Source: a virus. Taken from it: DNA of 25,314 bases. Shown here piece after piece: positions 20,505 through 25,314 of the stretch. How positions within the stretch are numbered: the first letter of the stretch is position 1; the number at the start of each line of letters is the position of its first letter. Below the pieces are notes generated by a model that saw only the letters and a list, made by a program, of their open reading frames with translations, did no database searches and had not been told where the DNA came from. The DNA is taken from the IMG/VR virus record IMGVR_UViG_3300045970_000853, positions 1 to 25,314 of that record. One strand, written 5' to 3'. The translations under genes were made by a program, and so were the position numbers.

Positions 20505-21077
20505 ATGAAGACCTGCACGAAGTGTCGAAGAGAGTTGCCGGAAGATCGCTTCTCCCCCAACGGGAACAGCCGTCTTCGTTCGTCTTGTAAGGACTGCTCT
20601 GCGGCCCGTACGGCGACCCTGCATGCGGCAAATAGAGAAGCTAAGCGATGCCTCGACTGCAAGGGTTCAGTGGACGAGGGCCACACACTCTGCCCCGATT
20701 GCAGAGAGAGACGGAAGGGCTGGTACCACACCCGCTACCATGAGCGGGAGTTGAAGAATGGCAAGCTACGTCGCCAAGCTCTCAAGCTCGCAGCCTTCCA
20801 CGCCTACGGAGGTCCAGTCTGTAAGTGCTGCGGGGAACGGCACACGGAGTTCCTCTCGATCGACCACCTCAACAACGATGGTGCGGCCCACCGCCGGCAG
20901 CTGGCATCCGAGAAGTGGAAGGCTTCTGGGCGCGGAGTGAAGTTCTACGAGTGGCTGAAGAACCACAACTACCCGCCCGGCTTCCAGGTGCTCTGCTTCA
21001 ACTGCAACTTCGCCAAGGGGCACTTCAAGATCTGCCCCCATGAACTGGAGAAAGCTCCTACCCTCAGCGCAGTCTGA
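20505..21077 (+). CDS. Free-standing HNH homing endonuclease (190 aa)
   Basis: The ATG at 20505 is used; the frame extends upstream only into the terminator hairpin. Residues 1-35 carry a zinc-finger pair (CTKC and CKDC) of the type found at the start of many phage HNH enzymes. A second CxxC pair follows near residues 48-70 (CLDC, CPDC). The HNH core has VCKCCG, then SIDHLNNDG with the catalytic His, then FQVLCFNCNFAKG. All core residues appear intact, so it should be an active DNA nicking or cutting enzyme. It is placed directly behind the capsid gene terminator, the usual behaviour of mobile endonuclease genes that target a neighbouring conserved gene. Codon use is less strict than in the capsid gene, in line with separate ancestry. 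Confidence 0.9.
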   Translation: MKTCTKCRRELPEDRFSPNGNSRLRSSCKDCSAARTATLHAANREAKRCLDCKGSVDEGHTLCPDCRERRKGWYHTRYHERELKNGKLRRQALKLAAFHAYGGPVCKCCGERHTEFLSIDHLNNDGAAHRRQLASEKWKASGRGVKFYEWLKNHNYPPGFQVLCFNCNFAKGHFKICPHELEKAPTLSAV

Positions 21078-21081
21078 AAGC

Positions 21082-21087
21082 TAGGCT
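21082..21087 (+). promoter_or_regulatory. Candidate -10 box (TAGGCT) for a leaderless transcript
   Basis: TAGGCT lies exactly 6 bases before the ATG at 21094, with no Shine-Dalgarno sequence between. This is the same arrangement as at 6316-6321. No clear -35 element was seen. Confidence 0.35.
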
Positions 21088-21093
21088 CCTCAC

Positions 21094-21510
21094 ATGTTCT
21101 TCGAGATCTCTCGCGGTCTTCAGTCCCGTTACCTCTCACCTGTCCAACGCTCTTCATCGCTGTTCGCGGAAGAGCCGGTCGTACTGGGCAAGACACTCCG
21201 CCGAGGTACTCCGCCCCTCCGCGTGACCTACGAGCAGTTCATGCAAGGCCGCACGACCCTCTTGCGGCTCCTACACGCAGGCTCCATCCAGGTCGAAGTG
21301 GTCGATGTCGACATGGAGCCCCAGCGCCTCAACTTCTTGGACGCCGAGCGTGAGCTTCTCGCCGCCGCCCTCCACACCCCTCTTCAGGCCTTCTGCCCTT
21401 CCCCTCTTCCCGTGACCGAAGTCGACGAGACTGCTACGCTGTCCCCACCTTCGGCCCAAGAAGCGCCCACCCCAGATGAAGTGGCCGAAGGTGAAAGAGA
21501 GACGGCCTAG
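21094..21510 (+). CDS. Uncharacterised protein (138 aa)
   Basis: No Shine-Dalgarno sequence precedes the ATG; a TAGGCT box lies 6 bases upstream. Residues 1-100 look folded, with strands FFEISRG and QVEVVDVDM and helices YEQFMQGRTTLLRLLHAG and DAERELLAAALHT. The last ~40 residues are Pro/Glu/Thr-rich and disordered. No recognised family. It is immediately followed (no gap) by the next gene, and the three genes from here to 22365 form one tight unit directly after the capsid/HNH region, where tailed phages commonly place head-completion and connector genes. That role is inference from position. Confidence 0.75.
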   Translation: MFFEISRGLQSRYLSPVQRSSSLFAEEPVVLGKTLRRGTPPLRVTYEQFMQGRTTLLRLLHAGSIQVEVVDVDMEPQRLNFLDAERELLAAALHTPLQAFCPSPLPVTEVDETATLSPPSAQEAPTPDEVAEGERETA

Positions 21511-21834
21511 ATGCGAGTCTTCAACCTCACCACCAAGACGGTCGACTACCGGGGCAAGAACATCGGCCCCAACGGCAGCTTCGAGGACTACCCCGACATG
21601 ACCTTCATCCCCGACCGGGACAAGGCCTTGGAGGGCCAGCGGGTTCTCTCCTTCGGGAAGCTCCCCTACTGGTGGGAGGCCGAGAAGGCGTTGCAGAGCG
21701 TCGGGCTCAAGCCTGCTCCGCCGCCCGTCAAGCCGCGAGCCAAGTCCACGTCTGCCTTCTCCTCGGCAAAGAAGGTCGTGGAGCCGCCCACGGCCTGGGT
21801 CGAGAAGCCCATCATCCAGAAGTCGAGGGAGTAG
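21511..21834 (+). CDS. Uncharacterised small protein (107 aa)
   Basis: The ATG directly follows the previous stop codon, so translation is probably coupled; only a weak GAGAG precedes it. Residues 1-65 have a compact beta-rich start (MRVFNLTTKTVDYRG, ISFG-type strands) and a hydrophobic PYWWEAEKAL segment. The last ~40 residues are Lys/Pro/Ser-rich and probably disordered. The N-terminal pattern (short beta domain with a conserved-looking N-x-P-N-G-S turn) recalls small phage head-tail joining or capsid-associated proteins. No reliable family match can be stated. It lies between the 138-aa and 175-aa genes of the presumed connector group. Confidence 0.75.
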   Translation: MRVFNLTTKTVDYRGKNIGPNGSFEDYPDMTFIPDRDKALEGQRVLSFGKLPYWWEAEKALQSVGLKPAPPPVKPRAKSTSAFSSAKKVVEPPTAWVEKPIIQKSRE

Positions 21835-21837
21835 CTC

Positions 21838-22365
21838 ATGGCTCAGCTCACTGACGGCATCAACTTCCCCGGGCTCGATCCTCTGAGCCAGGCGGAGTTG
21901 CCGCGTGCCGACATCGAGCTGAACGAGTTCGTCAACCAGGTTCGGCTCTTCACGCGAGACTACGCGGAGCTCAACCGGCTCATCGCCGGCGTGGAGAGCT
22001 CGAACCGGCAGATCGTCTGGGCGGTCATGGACGCCCTCGACGACTTCAACACCTCCCCGCCCTTCACCCGCTTCGGCATCAGCACCTTCCCGTCGAGGAG
22101 CTTGCTCATCCGGGCGACCGTCATCTCGCTGCTCCAGTCGGTGGGCCTGCTCCAGACCCGCAACCACCTCTCTTTCTCGGACGGCGGCATCCAGGTCGGC
22201 ATCAACGACAAGACGCCCTTCATCCAGTCCTGGCTCCAGCTCTTCCAGAACGGCTACGAGCAGAAGAAAGAGAAGCTGAAGGTCGCCTACAACATCGAGT
22301 CGGCCTGGGGCGGCGGCATCCATTCCGAGTACCGCTTCGTGAACAACTTCTACGGGGAGTGGTAG
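21838..22365 (+). CDS. Probable virion connector/neck-type protein (175 aa)
   Basis: ATG has GGGAG 6 bases upstream and follows the previous stop by three bases. Residues ~20-65 are two helices (LNEFVNQVRLFTRDYAELNRL; NRQIVWAVMDALDDFN). Residues ~80-105 are a hydrophobic helix (SLLIRATVISLLQSVGLLQT), and a beta/loop region FSDGGIQVGIN follows, then a long helix (IQSWLQLFQNGYEQKKEKLK) and an aromatic C terminus (YRFVNNFYGEW). Such all-helical proteins with a central beta turn occur among head-tail connectors and completion proteins. The assignment rests on size, position after the capsid gene and fold character only. No motif seen in enzymes is present. Confidence 0.7.
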   Translation: MAQLTDGINFPGLDPLSQAELPRADIELNEFVNQVRLFTRDYAELNRLIAGVESSNRQIVWAVMDALDDFNTSPPFTRFGISTFPSRSLLIRATVISLLQSVGLLQTRNHLSFSDGGIQVGINDKTPFIQSWLQLFQNGYEQKKEKLKVAYNIESAWGGGIHSEYRFVNNFYGEW

Positions 22366-22413
22366 TGTTTGTACCCAAAGATGTTGTTGACATAGGCATG
22401 AGGTAGCAGGAGA

Positions 22414-22433
22414 GTCGTCTCTACGGAGGCGAC
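22414..22433 (+). promoter_or_regulatory. Hairpin with UACG tetraloop hiding the HNH ribosome binding site
   Basis: GTCGTCTC (22414-22421) pairs with GAGGCGAC (22426-22433), 8 bp with one G-U pair, around loop TACG closed by C-G. In RNA this is a cUACGg loop of the very stable UNCG class. The GGAGG ribosome binding site (22425-22429) lies in the loop edge and stem, and the ATG at 22434 follows directly, so translation initiation should be occluded. Confidence 0.65.
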
Positions 22434-23201
22434 ATGATCGACAGAACGCAGCTCAAGAAGATGTACGAGGACGATGGCCTGAAGATGGAGCAGATCGCGG
22501 ACAGACTCGGCGTGAGCCGAAGCACAGTGAGGTACCAGCTCATCCAAGCTGGCATCCCTCTCACCGAGCGAGCCCTCATCGACCGCGACGAGGTGAAGAA
22601 GCTCTACGAGGGTGGGTTGTCCCCCTACCAGATCGCGCAGGAGACTGGGCATTCTCAGGCTGGTATCAGGCTTGTCGTCAAGGATCTGGGCCTCAAGACC
22701 CGGAACATGCACGAGTCCCATCTCCATCGCACCGAGGAAGCCTTTGGCTTCGTGCCGACGAAGGAGCGCATCGAGAAGGTGATGAAGGAGAACGACTACA
22801 ACGCTGCATCGGCTGCCGATGCGTTGGGGGTCAAGTACCCGACCCTCTACGGTTACCTCCGGAAGTTCGGCATCCAGAGCAAGGGCGTCAGGGTGGCAGG
22901 AGAAGCCTCCTCCTTCGCCAAAGCGAAGATGGTGCTGCGTGCCGAGAAGGAAGCTCTGCTTCAGAGCATTGACATCAGGGCCTGTGAGATCTGCGCGGAG
23001 TCTCGCGTCTTCGAGATCGCGCATATCTACGCGAACAGGCACGGCGGGCCCATCGAGAAAGAGAACATCCTCATCCTCTGCCCCACGCACCACACTCTTC
23101 TCGACCAGGGCAAGCTGAGTAAGGCAGAGTTCACGAAGGTCAAGGCCAAGGTCCGGGTCGCAGAGAAGAAGTACAAGTTCAAGATCTACGAGGAGTGGTG
23201 A
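22434..23201 (+). CDS. HNH homing endonuclease with N-terminal helix-turn-helix repeats (255 aa)
   Basis: ATG has GGAGG 4 bases upstream, within a hairpin. Residues ~5-40 (LKKMYEDDGLKMEQIADRLGVSRSTVRYQLI) form a helix-turn-helix. A second related unit (VKKLYEGGLSPYQIAQETGHSQAGIRLVV) follows at ~52-85, and a third (NYNAASAADALGV-type, then TLYGYLRKFGI) at ~120-145. The C-terminal nuclease begins CEICAESRVFEIAHIYANRHGG, where AHI and NILILCPTHHTLLD supply the HNH residues plus a CxxC-type zinc pair. This modular DNA-binding plus HNH layout is typical of free-standing phage homing enzymes. It is inserted between a connector-like gene and the DUF5661-like gene, and its stop overlaps the next ATG. 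It appears intact. Confidence 0.9.
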   Translation: MIDRTQLKKMYEDDGLKMEQIADRLGVSRSTVRYQLIQAGIPLTERALIDRDEVKKLYEGGLSPYQIAQETGHSQAGIRLVVKDLGLKTRNMHESHLHRTEEAFGFVPTKERIEKVMKENDYNAASAADALGVKYPTLYGYLRKFGIQSKGVRVAGEASSFAKAKMVLRAEKEALLQSIDIRACEICAESRVFEIAHIYANRHGGPIEKENILILCPTHHTLLDQGKLSKAEFTKVKAKVRVAEKKYKFKIYEEW

Positions 23202-24574
23202 TGTCAGAGCTCCTGCACGGCGGCAAGGCAGACAACGTCCCCTCCTCCGCCTTCCCGGCCAAGAAGCTGCATGAGGGCATGAAGGTGGAGCGCGAGCACA
23301 CCTCGAACCGCAAGGTCACCGAAGAGATCGCCAAGGACCACCTGAGCGAAGACATGGACTACTACGAGAAGCTGAAGAATATGGAGAAGAAGGCCGTCTC
23401 GGACGAGTACGTGCGCGCCAAGGCGCGAGTCTCGAAGCGCGAGGGGGGTAAGAAGTTCTACACCGTCCACCGCCCCACTCCCCCCTACATCGGCCCGGAC
23501 TGGAAGACTGCCACCAAGCCCTACACCGGCGTTCGCCAGGTGGACGACATGTTCGGCGGGGACATGCCGAGCGCCAGCGCCTTTGACAAAGCCAAGTCGC
23601 ACGCTCGGATCGGTGCCGCGAAGCTCAAGGGGCTACTCAAGCGCAACCCCAAGAAGGTGATCGGCGTCACTGCGGCGTCCCTCACTGGCTTGGCAGCCCT
23701 GACTGCTCTCAAGAAGTCGAAGGAGAAGAAGGCCATGATGGATGGGTTCTTCGACGAGCTGGAGAAGATCTCTGGCGATGTCGCCGACATGGACGAGTTC
23801 CGGAAGAAGCACCCGGATCTCGCGAAGAAGGTCGAAGACATGGTCGACGGCATCAAGAAGAAGTACGCCCCCGTCCACGAGATCAACCGGAAGCGGATGG
23901 CGGATGCCGACGCAAGGGCTGAGAAGGTGCGTCGAGAAGGGGCCCGGGTGGACTGGAAGCGAGCCAACAGCGATCGGGTCAAGGAGCGAGCCGCCCGTAT
24001 GGGCAGGTCCAGGTTCGTTCGGAAGGCCAAGACGCTGGCCGCCCCCGTGGCCGCCGGCGCAGGCATCGCCGGCGCCGTCATGCTCGCCAAGCACCTGAAG
24101 GACAGGAAGGCAGAGCAGCCAGCGAAGACGAAGAAGGCTGCTGCCCCCAAGTTCGACCCGGCCAAGGCCCGCAAGATGGTGGAGTCCGTCGCCAACTTCA
24201 GGTCTCGCATCTTGGACACCCCGAAGCGCGGCGCCCTCACAGGTGGCGTCGTCGGGGGCCTCTTCTCCGGCGCCGGCGCCGTAGGCAAGGAGCACGACGA
24301 GCGGGCCAAGGACATCCAGGCCAAGCTCTCCCCTCAGGAGGCGAAGAAGGCGAAGCGGCTCCGCCTCGTCGGCCACGCCATGAACATGGCGACTGGGGTC
24401 GGTACGGGCTCCCTCGTCGGCGCCGGCCTTGGGTACGCCCATCGTGGGGTCAACAAGTGGGGCGCCAAGACCCTGGAGCAGGGAACCTCAGAGCGGGCGG
24501 CCGCTGTTCGTAGGGGCCTCTTCCGCGGCATCTTCGGCAGGATGCACCCCGCCAACTGGAAGAAGAAGGGCTAG
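23201..24574 (+). CDS. DUF5661-like protein with glycine-zipper segments (457 aa)
   Basis: The ATG at 23201 overlaps the HNH stop, with AGGAG 5 bases upstream; two GTG codons just before it are less likely. The N-terminal ~65 residues (ELLHGGKADN, KVEREHTSN, EEIAKDHLSEDMDYYEKL) match my memory of the DUF5661 signature, with conserved E-H-T, E-I-A-x-D-H-L and Y-Y-x-K-L. Residues ~150-175 are a hydrophobic segment after NPKKVIG. Then M179-M180-DGFFDELEKISG repeats the motif that marks N termini elsewhere, hinting at a fusion point. Residues ~185-270 are charged helix. Residues ~275-300 (AAPVAAGAGIAGAVMLAK), ~340-365 and ~400-430 are glycine-zipper segments, and the tail is basic. A multi-segment membrane-type internal protein is plausible; function is unknown. 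Confidence 0.8.
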   Translation: MSELLHGGKADNVPSSAFPAKKLHEGMKVEREHTSNRKVTEEIAKDHLSEDMDYYEKLKNMEKKAVSDEYVRAKARVSKREGGKKFYTVHRPTPPYIGPDWKTATKPYTGVRQVDDMFGGDMPSASAFDKAKSHARIGAAKLKGLLKRNPKKVIGVTAASLTGLAALTALKKSKEKKAMMDGFFDELEKISGDVADMDEFRKKHPDLAKKVEDMVDGIKKKYAPVHEINRKRMADADARAEKVRREGARVDWKRANSDRVKERAARMGRSRFVRKAKTLAAPVAAGAGIAGAVMLAKHLKDRKAEQPAKTKKAAAPKFDPAKARKMVESVANFRSRILDTPKRGALTGGVVGGLFSGAGAVGKEHDERAKDIQAKLSPQEAKKAKRLRLVGHAMNMATGVGTGSLVGAGLGYAHRGVNKWGAKTLEQGTSERAAAVRRGLFRGIFGRMHPANWKKKG

Positions 24575-24583
24575 GAGATCACC

Positions 24584-24730
24584 ATGGCTGTCGCACTGAA
24601 GAGCAAGAACTTCCAGAACCCGCAGGAGCTGACCAAGTTCGTGGCTGACGCTGCCAACAACGTCACGGCTGGGAACTACTCCATCGTCTACAACACGGCC
24701 AGCAACGTCTACACCCTGTTCTGGGTCTGA
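24584..24730 (+). CDS. Microprotein of 48 aa
   Basis: ATG at 24584 has GGAG 6 bases upstream, the G of which follows the previous stop. The protein begins MAVALKSKNFQNPQELTKF and ends VYNTASNVYTLFWV. It reads as a helix (PQELTKFVADAANNV) followed by two beta strands (YSIVYNT, VYTLFWV), so it could fold as a small alpha/beta unit. Codon use is strongly C/G-ending, like its neighbours. It is short but has a good ribosome binding site, and it fills the gap between two structural-type genes. Function is unknown; a small virion protein is possible. Confidence 0.75.
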   Translation: MAVALKSKNFQNPQELTKFVADAANNVTAGNYSIVYNTASNVYTLFWV

Positions 24731-24773
24731 GTCGTTCCCACAGGCCCAGGCCTCGAAGTAGCCTGATACCTCC

Positions 24774-25247
24774 ATGAGCGACCTCGACTTCTACGAAGCT
24801 CTCTCCAAGGACCAGGTCCGCCAACAGGCGGGTCAGGAGTTCTTCGAGAAGCTCTCCGCGACCAGCCCAGCGGGCGACATCTTTCGTCGGACCCTGACGA
24901 GGTACAAGCCGGAGCTCATCGGGGCCGCCGCCGGCACGGCTCTGGCCGGCCTCGTGGGCTATGGGACGAACAAGCGCTGGGGCGGGAAGCCGTCGCAGGC
25001 CGAGATCGATGCCGACGAGATGCACGGCGCCGAGCTTGCCGCGCAGGAGCGGGCCGGCACGCCTCCCAGCTTCGGCAAGAAGGTCCGCCTCTTGGCGACC
25101 GACGCCAACAGGGGCATCTCGAAGATCATGGCTGAGCACCCGAGGTCGGCGGCTTTGGCACTCGGCCTGGCCAGCGCCGGCACCGGTGCCAAGCTGGGCC
25201 GTCTCGTATCGAACATGAAGCGCCGCGCCGCGGTTCTTGGAGGCTGA
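24774..25247 (+). CDS. Glycine-zipper membrane-type protein (157 aa)
   Basis: No Shine-Dalgarno sequence precedes the ATG; a TAGCCT box lies 9 bases upstream (24759-24764). The N terminus (DFYEALSKDQVRQQAG, then EFFEKLSAT at residues 22-29) holds a variant of the recurrent motif. Residues ~48-67 (ELIGAAAGTALAGLVGYGTN) and ~125-145 (SAALALGLASAGTGAKLG) are small-residue-rich hydrophobic segments, probable glycine-zipper membrane helices. The loop between them is acidic then basic, and the C terminus is basic. It resembles the 12102, 12350, 3391 and 23201 products in plan rather than in sequence. Likely an internal or membrane-inserting virion protein; no family recognised. Confidence 0.75.
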   Translation: MSDLDFYEALSKDQVRQQAGQEFFEKLSATSPAGDIFRRTLTRYKPELIGAAAGTALAGLVGYGTNKRWGGKPSQAEIDADEMHGAELAAQERAGTPPSFGKKVRLLATDANRGISKIMAEHPRSAALALGLASAGTGAKLGRLVSNMKRRAAVLGG

Positions 25248-25251
25248 CCAG

Positions 25252-25314
25252 ATGAACGCCGAAGCCAAGCTTGCCCTCACTCTCTCGAAGACGGCTTCTG
25301 AAGACCCGTTCGCG
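25252..25314 (+). CDS. Start of a further gene (truncated by window end)
   Basis: ATG at 25252 follows the previous stop by four bases, with GGAGG ~8-10 bases upstream. Only 21 residues are visible: MNAEAKLALTLSKTASEDPF and one more. LSKTAS repeats the K-T-A pattern of the neighbours, which suggests another protein of the same class. Nothing further can be said from this window. Confidence 0.6.
   Translation, partial: MNAEAKLALTLSKTASEDPFA

Noticed and set aside
19226-20731. Minus-strand open frame (501 codons) opposite the capsid gene
   Set aside because: It runs through the capsid gene, its terminator and part of the HNH gene, has no recognisable domain, and is best explained as a GC-driven shadow.
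22386-22391. TTGACA before the second HNH gene as a -35 box
   Set aside because: No acceptable -10 hexamer is found 16-18 bases downstream (GAGAGT at 17), so I do not call a promoter there.
24743-24764. Short inverted repeat CAGGC/GCCTG between the 48-aa and 157-aa genes
   Set aside because: A 5-bp stem with a 9-base loop is too weak in a GC-rich genome to call a terminator.
1-25314. tRNA genes, rRNA genes, CRISPR arrays, insertion sequences with terminal repeats
   Set aside because: No cloverleaf with conserved T-loop, no regular repeat-spacer pattern and no transposase were seen on reading both strands; a tool-based scan could still find a degenerate case.

Overview
This window is part of the virion-assembly region of a large, GC-rich tailed bacteriophage. 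The identification rests on a large terminase subunit (8039-9841), a T4 gp21-like prohead protease interrupted by an intein (12986-15781), an HK97-fold-like major capsid protein (19298-20425), and a partial baseplate/spike-like protein at the left edge. The spike-like protein suggests a contractile-tailed (myovirus-type) particle. The sequence does not identify the host. Several genes lack a Shine-Dalgarno sequence but carry a TANNNT box 6-9 bases before ATG, an arrangement known from bacteria that use leaderless mRNAs (actinobacteria, Deinococcus-Thermus). This is only a hint, because most genes here have ordinary AGGAG-type ribosome binding sites.

Layout. Positions 2-6798 (+): spike-like protein, an 875-residue zinc-knuckle protein, a glycine-zipper protein ending in a J-domain, a 284-residue protein with a possible helix-turn-helix, a papain-like (NlpC/P60-superfamily) enzyme, a basic protein and a small soluble protein. 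Positions 6831-8022 (-): a small accessory operon with an unknown protein, RNase HII (GWG instead of GRG) and a zinc-ribbon microprotein, ended by a hairpin terminator. Positions 8039-9841 (+): TerL. Positions 9924-11102 (-): two genes, one with a MerR/excisionase-type helix-turn-helix. Positions 11171-25314 (+): head morphogenesis, comprising three unknown proteins, protease plus intein, two Lys/Glu-rich core/scaffold-like proteins with small partners, a probable decoration protein, the capsid protein, an HNH endonuclease, three small proteins of a likely head-completion/connector group, a second HNH endonuclease, a DUF5661-like glycine-zipper protein, a 48-residue microprotein, another glycine-zipper protein, and the start of one more gene.

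How the genes fit together. TerL packages DNA. The protease, core-like proteins and capsid protein build and mature the head. A striking set of small and medium proteins carries glycine-zipper/transmembrane segments, a short recurrent motif of the type [DE]-x-[LM]-x-K-[IL]-[AS], or both, usually near the N terminus. I propose, as inference, that these are internal head proteins packaged by a shared targeting signal, comparable to the T4 capsid-targeting sequence, and delivered with the DNA. The cargo would include a J-domain protein and a papain-like enzyme. Three mobile elements (one LAGLIDADG intein, two free-standing HNH genes) sit in or beside essential head genes. The second HNH gene has its ribosome binding site inside a hairpin with a UACG tetraloop. 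No portal gene was recognised in the window, and no tRNA, rRNA or CRISPR array was seen.
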